From NCBI GenBank assembly GCA_003454835.1, contig DMTA01000369.1, positions 1 to 5,562 on the forward strand: a DNA stretch of 5,562 nucleotides, read 5' to 3'. The notes beneath the pieces were generated by a model. It ran no database searches and was not told the origin of the DNA. It saw nothing but the letters and a program-made list of their open reading frames with translations. Source of the stretch: Achromobacter sp. (GTDB lineage: Bacteria > Pseudomonadota > Gammaproteobacteria > Burkholderiales > Burkholderiaceae_B). The stretch's first letter is position 1. Each line of letters starts with the position of its first letter. Below, piece by piece: positions 1 through 5,546 of the stretch. Both the position numbers and the translations under genes were made by a program.

Positions 1-20
1 ACACGACGCTCTTCCGATCT
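1..20 (+). other. Illumina TruSeq adapter remnant (non-genomic)
   Basis: The first 20 bases, ACACGACGCTCTTCCGATCT, are identical to the 3' end of the Illumina TruSeq universal adapter, including its terminal CTCTTCCGATCT. Genomic sequence therefore begins at about position 21. This is an untrimmed library artefact at a contig end. The reading frame happens to stay open through it, so any protein predicted from base 1 would carry about seven artificial residues at its N-terminus. Confidence 0.97.
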
Positions 21-21
21 G

Positions 22-1215
22 CTGGCCGCCGGCCTGGACGGCGCCGCCTTCGGGCCCGGCCAGTGCTACTTCAGCGTCCGGCTGGTCGAAATGCGCCTGT
101 GCGACGCGGGCAACTATCTCAGCCAGTTCCTGCCGCTCTGCACATTCTTTCTGCGCTACGGCGCGGACGGCACGCGGCGCGAGATTCCGTACATCGTCGG
201 CTACGACCTCATCCAACAGGCGCTGGGCGCGGCTGCGCCGGATGCCGGGGCGCGCCGTGTGGCGTTTCGCGACGTCTATGTCGCGCGCAACGTTCCGTAC
301 GCCAGCGACGGGCTGGAGATGTATGCAGCGCTGTGCCGGTTTGCCGACAGCAGCCTGTCGCGCGGCATCCTGGATTTCGTGTCCACCGCGGTCACGATGC
401 TGGGCGGCCCGGTAGGCGGCGCCATCGTCAAGACGGGCGAAAGCCTGCTCACGCCGCTGGCCAAGCTGTTCGGCACCGACGGCGTCAGCGTGCGCTTCGG
501 CGTCTACGATGGCGACGCGCTGCGGCGCAGCGGCTACCGCGTGCTGGCGGGCGCGGACTCGCAGGACAAGCTGTCGGGGCTGCAACTCGTCGATGGCGTG
601 CTGCACCGCCAGAACGCGGCCGGCAAGCCGGAGCCGGTGAACGACGTGGATTATCTGGTGCTGGCCTTCGAGCAGCGCGCGACGCTGGGCGCGGACATGT
701 TTGCCGCGGCCACCACGCTGCCGTTCCATCATTTATGGAAGGACGTGTCCAAGGGCCTGATCGGCAACGACGCCACCGCCGCCAGCGCCGCGTATCAGTC
801 CCTGTTGATCGCGGTGGCGGAGTCGCCGTTGCTCATTGACGCGGACCGTTTCGCGCTGCTGACCGCCTATGCCGCGCAGCGCGGCGCGTGGGAGGCCGCC
901 AGCGAGCGGTCTGGCCTGCGTACCCGCAGCGGTGGCAAAAGCCTGGCCACCGCGATGACCGACCGCGTCAACGCGCGGGGCAAGGCCGATCCGGTGGGGG
1001 AGTTGCTGAAGGCGGCCAAGAAACACATCACACCGCCGCCCGTCCCGGCAGATGGGACGGGGCCTGCGCCCACGGTGCTGGACGACGACGCCGTCGCGCA
1101 GACGGTGTCGAACCTGACGAAAACGCTCGGCGAAAAAGGTGGCGCGCCCGCGCCCGGCGCCCTGTCGCGAGCGTCCCGGGAGCTGCTGTCCATCATGCTG
1201 AGCGACCCGGCGTAG
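22..1215 (+). CDS. Hypothetical protein, 5'-truncated (3' part of gene)
   Basis: The frame is open from the left edge to a TAG at 1213-1215 and has the strong third-position GC bias of a real gene. The first ATG (91) has no clear ribosome binding site, and the upstream in-frame codons look coding (LLAAGLDGAAFGPGQCYF, then SVRLVE up to the ATG). The true start therefore lies beyond the contig end; about 397 residues are visible. I do not recognise the family. Numbering from the ATG at 91: residues 1-90 look globular and aromatic-rich; residues 92-113 form a glycine-rich hydrophobic stretch (GILDFVSTAVTMLGG...) that could be a buried or membrane-interacting helix. Residues 130-200 look like a beta-rich segment, residues 200-310 are Ala-rich and helical, and a Pro/Gly linker near 313-330 precedes a short C-terminal helical tail. 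No signal peptide can be judged because the N-terminus is missing. The gene converges on the spermidine-synthase-like gene with only 13 bases between the stops. Coding status is fairly sure; function is unknown. Confidence 0.75.
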   Translation: MAAGLDGAAFGPGQCYFSVRLVEMRLCDAGNYLSQFLPLCTFFLRYGADGTRREIPYIVGYDLIQQALGAAAPDAGARRVAFRDVYVARNVPYASDGLEMYAALCRFADSSLSRGILDFVSTAVTMLGGPVGGAIVKTGESLLTPLAKLFGTDGVSVRFGVYDGDALRRSGYRVLAGADSQDKLSGLQLVDGVLHRQNAAGKPEPVNDVDYLVLAFEQRATLGADMFAAATTLPFHHLWKDVSKGLIGNDATAASAAYQSLLIAVAESPLLIDADRFALLTAYAAQRGAWEAASERSGLRTRSGGKSLATAMTDRVNARGKADPVGELLKAAKKHITPPPVPADGTGPAPTVLDDDAVAQTVSNLTKTLGEKGGAPAPGALSRASRELLSIMLSDPA

Positions 1216-1228
1216 CGCGCTTCCCGGA

Positions 1229-2005
1229 CTAACGCAGCTCCAGCGTCGCCCCGATCACCCGCATCGTCGGCATCAACTGACGCCACGCGTCCTTGGGCAT
1301 CGTGGCGGGGCGCGTGAGTTGCGCGGCCGCCGGGTTGTCCAGCAGGTTGCCCTTGCACGCGAACACGATGCTGTTCGTCATGTCGTCGTCGACCACCTCG
1401 AACATCGACGAGCCGAACGCGTCGCGCACGCGGTCCAGGTATTCGTGGTGCATGGGGTGATTGACGTGGAAGTTGATCACCAGGATGCCGTCGTCGCGCA
1501 GGGCGCGATAACAGTCGGCGTAGAAGGCGGTGGAACACAGGGCGTCCGGAATGCCGCCGGCCACGAAGCCGTCCAGCAGGATCACGTCGGCGGCGTCCGC
1601 CAGCCCGGCAAGGTGTTGCGCCGCGTCGGCCTGGACGACCTGAAAACGCTCGCCGTCCGGCGGCACCATGAACGCGTCGCGCAACGCGATGACGGCGGGA
1701 TCGATTTCCACCACCGTGATGCGCGCCCCCGTCAGATAACGGTGGCAGAACTTGGGCAGCGATCCGCCACCCAGGCCCACCATCAGGATGTCGGCCGGCG
1801 CCGGCTTGAACAGCACGAAGCCCATCATCATGCGCGTGTATTCGATTTCGAGCGCGTCGGGGTTCAGCAGCGACATGCTGCTCTGGATCTCCTGCTGCGT
1901 GAAATGCAGGGTGCGCCGGGTGCCGGCGTTCTGGATGAAGGGCCGGTGCGGGGCCGCCGGTTCGTCGGAAACGGGCGAATCGGCGGGAACGGGAACGTCG
2001 GACAT
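1229..2005 (-). CDS. Spermidine-synthase-like SAM-fold protein
   Basis: This 258-residue protein has the Rossmann core of the spermidine synthase/methyltransferase superfamily. It shows the nucleotide-binding glycine loop GLGGGSLPKF (77-86), the acidic end of strand 2 in VVEIDP (E100, D102), QADA with D127, and LLDGF with D145 where the catalytic Asp of aminopropyltransferases sits. It lacks the usual second Asp: the typical DxxDP is DGFVAG here. The N-terminal beta domain of SpeE is also reduced to about 65 residues, the first 25 being Pro/Ser/Asp-rich and probably disordered. It therefore resembles the many 'spermidine synthase-like' proteins of unproven substrate, and polyamine synthesis should not be assumed. 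I chose the ATG at 2005. An in-frame TTG at 2092 would add 29 residues (Arg/Gly-rich) with no better ribosome site; neither start has a clear Shine-Dalgarno sequence. It lies 114 bases downstream of usp on the same strand, so it could be a distal operon member or have its own promoter. No SpeD or other polyamine gene is visible. Probably cytoplasmic. Confidence 0.85.
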   Translation of the reverse strand: MSDVPVPADSPVSDEPAAPHRPFIQNAGTRRTLHFTQQEIQSSMSLLNPDALEIEYTRMMMGFVLFKPAPADILMVGLGGGSLPKFCHRYLTGARITVVEIDPAVIALRDAFMVPPDGERFQVVQADAAQHLAGLADAADVILLDGFVAGGIPDALCSTAFYADCYRALRDDGILVINFHVNHPMHHEYLDRVRDAFGSSMFEVVDDDMTNSIVFACKGNLLDNPAAAQLTRPATMPKDAWRQLMPTMRVIGATLELR

Positions 2006-2119
2006 GGGCGCAGGGTGCAAAGCGAAAGATTCGCAGAAGATACCACTGCCGCGCCCCCGCAGCCCGCGCCGCGGGATCGACGTGTCAGACAAGCCTGTGC
2101 TTCGAAACGTGCCGCCGCG

Positions 2120-2539
2120 TCAGACCAGCATCACCGGACAAGGCGAGTGCGCCAGGATCCGCCCGCTGACCGAGCCGCGGATGGCGTTGATCAGCGGGCT
2201 GTGATGATGCGAGCCGATCACGATCGCCCCCGCGTCGATCTGCTTCGCATACGCGATGATCTTCTCCGGCGTGAAGCCGACGAACTCGTGGCATTCGTGG
2301 CCGACGTTGGCGGCGCTCAGGATACCGACCACCGATTGCATCGCCTTGCCGCTTTCCTCGTGGTGCCAGGCGGCGATGTCCTCCTTGTCGATGAAGGACT
2401 TCACGTCACCACCCACGTCGGGCTCGCAGTGCACCACGTGCACGACGAAATCGCGGTTCAGCAGGGGACTTTCCACCAGAAATCGGGCCGCCGCATCGCT
2501 GTGCAGCGACCCGTCGGTGGCGAGAATGATCGTGTTCAT
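2120..2539 (-). CDS. Universal stress protein, UspA family
   Basis: A single 139-residue Usp domain, the usual size for the family. It starts with the beta1 motif MNTIILATDGS, whose D9 is the conserved nucleotide-contacting Asp. It ends with the family's GS...GSVSGRIL..SPCPVMLV block (109-139). The ATP-type signature is G-x2-G-x9-G(S/T). Here G109 and G122-S123 are present, but the second Gly is His112 in a Ser-His-His-His run, a variant also found in other Usps. Nucleotide binding is plausible but not certain. The start at 2539 is supported by GGAGG at 2546-2550, six bases upstream; the longer in-frame extension (to 2686) runs inside terC and is rejected. The gene begins 14 bases after the terC stop, so the two are very likely co-transcribed. 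Known family role: cytoplasmic proteins supporting survival under stress; the specific partner is unknown. Confidence 0.93.
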   Translation of the reverse strand: MNTIILATDGSLHSDAAARFLVESPLLNRDFVVHVVHCEPDVGGDVKSFIDKEDIAAWHHEESGKAMQSVVGILSAANVGHECHEFVGFTPEKIIAYAKQIDAGAIVIGSHHHSPLINAIRGSVSGRILAHSPCPVMLV

Positions 2540-2545
2540 GGCAGA

Positions 2546-2550
2546 CCTCC
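2546..2550 (-). promoter_or_regulatory. Shine-Dalgarno site of usp
   Basis: GGAGG on the minus strand with a six-base spacer to the ATG at 2539. It lies entirely within the 14-base terC-usp gap and fixes the short start of the Usp gene. Confidence 0.8.
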
Positions 2551-2553
2551 GGT

Positions 2554-3546
2554 TCAAGACTTCCTGGCTTCGCGGCGCGCGGGCTTGTGCGCGCCCCGTC
2601 CGGGCATTACCCAGCTTGCGCCCACCGACGCCAGCAGGATCACGCCCACCACCCCAAGCGACCAGTGCACCGGCACGTGGACCCATTGTTCAGCAAGCAT
2701 TTTGCCGCCGATGATGACCAGCACCGACGCCAGGCCGTACTTGAGATAGTGAAACCGCGCCACCATGTCCGCCAGCAGGAAATACATCGCCCGCAGGCCC
2801 ATGATGGCGAAAATATTGGATGTGAAGACGATGAACGGGTCGGTCGTCACCGCAAAGATGGCGGGAATGCTGTCCACGGCAAACACCACGTCCGTCGCCT
2901 CGATCACGATCAGCACCACGAACATCGGCGTCGCGTAGCGCAACCCGTCGATGCGCACGAAGAACGACTGCCCGTGATAATCCTTGGTGATCCGCATGGT
3001 GGACCGCAGAAAGCGCACCAGCGGATTGCGTGCGATATCCGGCTGGCGGCCCGCGGTGAACAGCATCTTCAGCCCGGTGAAGATCAGGAAGGCGCCCAGC
3101 ACATAGAACAGCCACACGAACTGGGACAGCAGCCACACGCCGGCCAGGATCATGCTGATCCGCATGACAATTGCGCCCAGCACGCCATACAGCAGCACGC
3201 GGCGCTGCAATTCGAGCGGCACGGCGAAGTACGTGAAGATCAGCGAGAAGACGAACATGTTGTCCACGGACAGGGACAGCTCGATGAGGTAGCCGGTGTA
3301 GAACTCCAGCGCCTTCTGATGCGCGACCGCCCGGCCCAGCGTGGCGTCCAGATACCACCACATCAGGACGCCGAACAGCGTGGCAAGTGTCATCCACGCG
3401 GCTACCCAGCACAGCGCCTCGCGCGAGGACACGCGGTGCGCGCGGCGACCGCCGAACGCGTACAGATCCACCGCCAGCACGAGCAGCACGAATCCCACGA
3501 ACCCCGCCCACATCGGCAGCGTGGCAAAGGTTTCGACCCGGTTCAT
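2554..3546 (-). CDS. TerC/Alx-family integral membrane protein
   Basis: A 330-residue polytopic membrane protein of the TerC family (Alx/YgjT type), with length typical of Alx-like members. Hydrophobic segments lie near 12-32, 45-66, 80-107, 117-140, 144-164, 206-233, 237-259, 269-285 and 295-314, consistent with about nine helices. The two family signatures are present: ELSLSVDNMFVF (89-100, with E89, D95, N96) and EATDVVFAVDSIPAIFAVT (216-234, with E216, D219, D225), followed by FTSNIFAIMGLRAMYF. These intramembrane acidic residues are thought to coordinate metal ions. Family knowledge: TerC-type proteins are tied to tellurite resistance and to Mn2+ homeostasis, and E. coli Alx responds to alkaline pH and manganese. 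The C-terminal tail (316-330) is basic and cytoplasmic by the positive-inside rule. The ATG at 3546 is preceded by AAGGAGG with an eight-base spacer; a GTG at 3612 in the same frame is upstream of that site and unlikely. It is divergent from nhaR and precedes usp. Confidence 0.95.
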   Translation of the reverse strand: MNRVETFATLPMWAGFVGFVLLVLAVDLYAFGGRRAHRVSSREALCWVAAWMTLATLFGVLMWWYLDATLGRAVAHQKALEFYTGYLIELSLSVDNMFVFSLIFTYFAVPLELQRRVLLYGVLGAIVMRISMILAGVWLLSQFVWLFYVLGAFLIFTGLKMLFTAGRQPDIARNPLVRFLRSTMRITKDYHGQSFFVRIDGLRYATPMFVVLIVIEATDVVFAVDSIPAIFAVTTDPFIVFTSNIFAIMGLRAMYFLLADMVARFHYLKYGLASVLVIIGGKMLAEQWVHVPVHWSLGVVGVILLASVGASWVMPGRGAHKPARREARKS

Positions 3547-3554
3547 GAGAGGCG

Positions 3555-3561
3555 CCTCCTT
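3555..3561 (-). promoter_or_regulatory. Strong Shine-Dalgarno of terC, overlapped by a palindrome
   Basis: AAGGAGG on the minus strand, eight bases from the terC ATG, decides the start. Its 3' part overlaps a perfect 10-base palindrome, GAGGCGCCTC (3549-3558), so the site could pair locally or with the GGCGC repeats of the adjacent leader hairpin. Confidence 0.8.
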
Positions 3562-3589
3562 CCATCGCGCCGCATGCGCCGCACAATGG
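3562..3589 (-). promoter_or_regulatory. Leader hairpin abutting the terC ribosome binding site
   Basis: On the minus (RNA) strand CCAUUGUGC pairs with GCGCGAUGG to give a nine-pair stem (two G-U pairs) around a ten-base loop containing GCGCAUGCG. The 3' side ends at the base immediately before AAGGAGG. The pairing is seen directly in the sequence. A regulatory role in terC translation is inference: related alx genes are controlled by structured leaders, but I see no yybP-ykoY riboswitch core here. Confidence 0.4.
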
Positions 3590-3694
3590 ACAAACAGGTA
3601 CTGCAATCGCACGAAGCCAGTCTAGTGCGGGGCGATTCCTCCAACAATCCGCATTATGATGACCCGATAGTCAGATTTTTTGGATTGATCAGCC

Positions 3695-4609
3695 ATGGTC
3701 ACTCTCAACTACAAGCATCTGCGCTATTTCTGGACGGTCGCCAAGGCGGGCAGCATTGCCCGCGCGGCGCAACAGCTCCAGCGCACGCCGCAATCGATCA
3801 GCGGCCAGATCCAGGAACTCGAATCCACGCTCGGCACGGAGCTGTTCCGGCGCGCGGGCCGCGGCCTGGAACTGACTGATGTTGGCCGCCACGCGCTGCT
3901 GTATGCGGACCGCATCTTCACGATGGGCGACGAACTGCTGGATGACCTGCGCGAGCGTCCCGCGCGGCGCGCGCTGGAGTTCAAGGTGGGGGTGGCCGAG
4001 GGCATGCCGAAGGCCATGGTGTACCGGATGATCGAACCGGCATTGCAGCTGGACCAGGACGTGCGGTTGATCTGCCGCGAAGGGCGGCTGCCGTTTCTGC
4101 TGGCCGATCTGGCGGTGCATCGCTTCGACATGGTAATTGCGGATCGGCCGATGCCGAACAATCTGAACGTGCGGGGGTTCAGCCATCTGTTGGGGGAATG
4201 CGGGCTGACGTTCTTTGGATCGCCGTCGTTGCTGGACAGCCTGGCGGGGACGTTTCCGGCGCTGCTGGACCAGGCGCCGTTCCTGCTGCCGGGCGAAGAC
4301 GCGGCGATCCGGCCGCGGCTTTTGCAATGGTTTGACGAGCATGACATCCGGCCGCGCATCGTGGGTGAGTTCGACGACAGCGCGTTGATGAATTCATTCG
4401 GGCAGACGGGAACAGGCGTGCTCGTCGCGCCCACGGCGACGGCGGCGTATCTGTGCAAGCAGTACCGGGTGCGGGCCATCGGCCACGCGGCGGCCGTGAA
4501 GGAACAGTTCTACGCGATCACGACGGACCAGCGGCTGGAGCATCCGGCGGTGGTGGCGTTGAGCCGTGCGGCGCGGGAGGATATTTTTGGGGCGGTGAAG
4601 CAGCGGTAG
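3695..4609 (+). CDS. nhaR: LysR-family activator, NhaR type
   Basis: A 304-residue LysR-type transcriptional regulator. The N-terminal winged helix-turn-helix covers about residues 5-65 (NYKHLRYFWTVAKAGS, then TPQSISGQIQELE, LFRRAGRGLELTDVG), and the effector domain about 93-295. From memory of E. coli NhaR it matches closely: NYxHLxYFW at the start, TPQxIxGQIxxLE, KGRGLE-like RAGRGLEL, DMVIADRPM, LGECGLTFFG, LLxPGxxxxxRxxLLxWF, GEFDDSALMxxFG and VAPT. Known role of NhaR: activation of the Na+/H+ antiporter gene nhaA in response to sodium, plus other stress targets. No nhaA lies in the window; the divergent gene is terC, so control of terC-usp is the natural inference. The ATG at 3695 aligns with the E. 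coli N-terminus; the ribosome site is weak (GGA at 3682-3684). The identification as NhaR rather than a generic LysR protein rests on these family-specific blocks. Confidence 0.93.
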   Translation: MVTLNYKHLRYFWTVAKAGSIARAAQQLQRTPQSISGQIQELESTLGTELFRRAGRGLELTDVGRHALLYADRIFTMGDELLDDLRERPARRALEFKVGVAEGMPKAMVYRMIEPALQLDQDVRLICREGRLPFLLADLAVHRFDMVIADRPMPNNLNVRGFSHLLGECGLTFFGSPSLLDSLAGTFPALLDQAPFLLPGEDAAIRPRLLQWFDEHDIRPRIVGEFDDSALMNSFGQTGTGVLVAPTATAAYLCKQYRVRAIGHAAAVKEQFYAITTDQRLEHPAVVALSRAAREDIFGAVKQR

Positions 4610-4667
4610 TGCAGGACGGGTCAGGGGCAACGGCACGCACGGGCTGGCGCGCCGCTGCGGCCGCCGG

Positions 4668-5168
4668 CTACAGGAACGACTTCGCGTGCTTGAGGACCTG
4701 ATCGCACGCCTTGCGGGTCAGTTCCTCTTTCAGCCCGCCGCCGCTGAAGTCGACCGATTTGCCGTCGCTGCCGTTGAGCATGCCTTGCAGGCCGGCAAGA
4801 TATCCGGAGTCCGATTTGGCCTTCTGGGTCGAGCCGCCGCCGACCTTGCCCATGAGCTTGTCTTTCAGGGCCTGGGCATCGCCGCCGGCGAGGTAGTTGT
4901 TCTTCATGCAGAACTCCAGCACGCCGGCGGCGTTGCCGGCCGATGCGGGGGTGAGCGAGGACAGGGACAGGTTGTTGCCGAGGCCTTGGAGGATGCCGCC
5001 TTGGGTTGAACCGCTTTGGGTTGCACTGCCTTGGGTTGCGCTGCTTTTGCCCGCGCCCTCCATCTGTCCCTTTACGGCATCGAGCCACTGCGCGCTGGCG
5101 GCGCCTGCGTAGCACTGCGCCGCGATGAGGGCGGCGGCGCCGGCGAGGTGGCGGAAAGGGATCTTCAT
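4668..5168 (-). CDS. DUF2501 (YjjA-like) exported protein
   Basis: A 166-residue protein with a clear Sec signal peptide: basic start (MKIPFRH), hydrophobic core (about 8-18) and a likely cut after Ala-Ser-Ala26. The mature part has a low-complexity Ser/Thr/Gln/Gly linker (40-58) made of three five-residue repeats (SATQG, SATQS, GSTQG). The DUF2501 core follows: SLTPASAGNAAGVLEFCMKNNYL (65-93 region), LKDKLMGKV, YLAGLQGMLNGSDG (123-136) and KACDQVLKHAKSFL at the end. C87 and C155 are the only mature cysteines and could form a periplasmic disulfide. The family includes E. coli YjjA; its molecular function is not known. The ATG at 5168 has AGGAG six bases upstream (5175-5179). It is convergent with nhaR and appears to be a single-gene unit. 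Confidence 0.9.
   Translation of the reverse strand: MKIPFRHLAGAAALIAAQCYAGAASAQWLDAVKGQMEGAGKSSATQGSATQSGSTQGGILQGLGNNLSLSSLTPASAGNAAGVLEFCMKNNYLAGGDAQALKDKLMGKVGGGSTQKAKSDSGYLAGLQGMLNGSDGKSVDFSGGGLKEELTRKACDQVLKHAKSFL
4996..5040 (-). repeat. Three-unit 15-bp tandem repeat inside the DUF2501 gene
   Basis: Units at 4996-5010, 5011-5025 and 5026-5040 share the core TTGGGTTG on the plus strand with a period of 15 bases, and a fourth degenerate unit follows (5041-5055). The period is a multiple of three, so copy changes would add or remove five residues of the Ser/Thr/Gln/Gly linker without breaking the frame. Confidence 0.8.
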
Positions 5169-5174
5169 GACTTG

Positions 5175-5179
5175 CTCCT
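5175..5179 (-). promoter_or_regulatory. Shine-Dalgarno site of the DUF2501 gene
   Basis: AGGAG on the minus strand with a six-base spacer to the ATG at 5168; it supports the chosen start and the intact signal peptide. Confidence 0.75.
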
Positions 5180-5480
5180 GGTGCGGTGGTGAGTGCGGCC
5201 ATCGTAGCGGCGCGTTGGAGCGGATCGGCGCGTGGGCTGGGGATGTAATGCGACAAATGATTTGCGTGTGGTGGCCGTGCTCCGTGGCACCGTAGCAATT
5301 GCATTCGTAACGTCACGGCTTTGATACTGGTGGGACGGGGGAGGTTGTTGAACGTCGGACAGGCTGGCGTCTGGGGCGCGTGGGCGCGTGAGCTGTGGCC
5401 GTTTGGGGGCTTCGTGGGTTATGCCGCGGCTTCGTAGGTCGCACGACGCCGCAGTCACCGGGGAGGCGATCGCCCACGAT
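5180..5480. other. Intergenic stretch without a convincing gene
   Basis: This is upstream of the DUF2501 gene and should contain its promoter, but I find no -35/-10 pair I would defend. A moderately AT-rich patch at about 5290-5330 includes the 8-base palindrome GCAATTGC (5295-5302), a possible operator. Reading frames here lack the GC3 bias seen in the real genes. Confidence 0.5.
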
Positions 5481-5546
5481 TGCGGTCCGGAGCCTTCGCT
5501 CCGGACTGCCCCGTCGTCATCGTCGTTGTCGCCTCCGGCGACTGCC
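5465..5546. repeat. Cluster of palindromes and triplet repeats at the window end
   Basis: In 82 bases there are a perfect 10-base palindrome GGCGATCGCC (5465-5474), a long hairpin (5482-5509: GTCCGGAGC, loop CTTC, GCTCCGGAC, plus three outer pairs including one G-U), a degenerate GTC/ATC/GTT triplet run (5513-5533) and a second hairpin GTCGCC-TCC-GGCGAC (5528-5542). Both hairpins end in CTCCGG(CG)ACTGCC, so the element is internally repetitive. No T-tract follows either stem, which argues against simple terminators. It resembles a REP-like dispersed intergenic repeat; the copy number cannot be seen from here. Confidence 0.55.

Larger units (their letters stand above)
3547..3694. promoter_or_regulatory. 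Divergent terC / nhaR control region
   Basis: The 148 bases between two divergent start codons are AT-richer around 3640-3690 than the flanking genes. A plus-strand TATGAT (3655-3660) is a possible -10 box for nhaR, and the minus-strand CATAAT (3653-3658) a possible -10 for terC; the two overlap, but neither has a good -35, as is common for activator-dependent promoters. Two dyads lie here: GATT-N8-AATC (3634-3649) and TGAC-N6-GTCA (3660-3673). They are candidate binding sites for the adjacent LysR-type regulator, though neither is an exact T-N11-A box. The arrangement is typical of a LysR regulator controlling its divergent neighbour and itself. Confidence 0.4.

Noticed and set aside
63..839. 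A 258-codon plus-strand frame inside the first gene
   Set aside because: Arg/Gly/Ala-rich shadow of the main frame (22-1215), which has the better codon bias and is open across the whole region.
2063..2075. GC-rich inverted repeat CCCGCGCCGCGGG between usp and the spermidine-synthase-like gene as a terminator
   Set aside because: Only a five-pair stem with no T-tract; chance palindromes are common at this GC content.
2005..2092. TTG start at 2092 extending the spermidine-synthase-like protein by 29 residues
   Set aside because: No better ribosome site, and the added residues look like non-coding, Arg/Gly-rich sequence; the ATG at 2005 is preferred, though not proven.
1319..2749. Long plus-strand frame opposite the spermidine-synthase-like, usp and terC genes
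   Set aside because: Antisense shadow rich in His, Arg, Gln and Val; the minus-strand genes have clear family motifs.
3547..3694. yybP-ykoY manganese riboswitch upstream of terC
   Set aside because: The terC leader is short and I could not find the conserved core sequences of that riboswitch class; only a simple hairpin is visible.
2587..3879. 430-codon plus-strand frame opposite terC and into nhaR
   Set aside because: Antisense shadow with a His/Arg/Gln-rich composition; terC and nhaR are unambiguous.
4610..4667. Bidirectional terminator between convergent nhaR and the DUF2501 gene
   Set aside because: Short GC-rich self-complementary stretches (GGCGCGCC, GCGGCCGC) occur, but no long stem and no T-tract on either strand.
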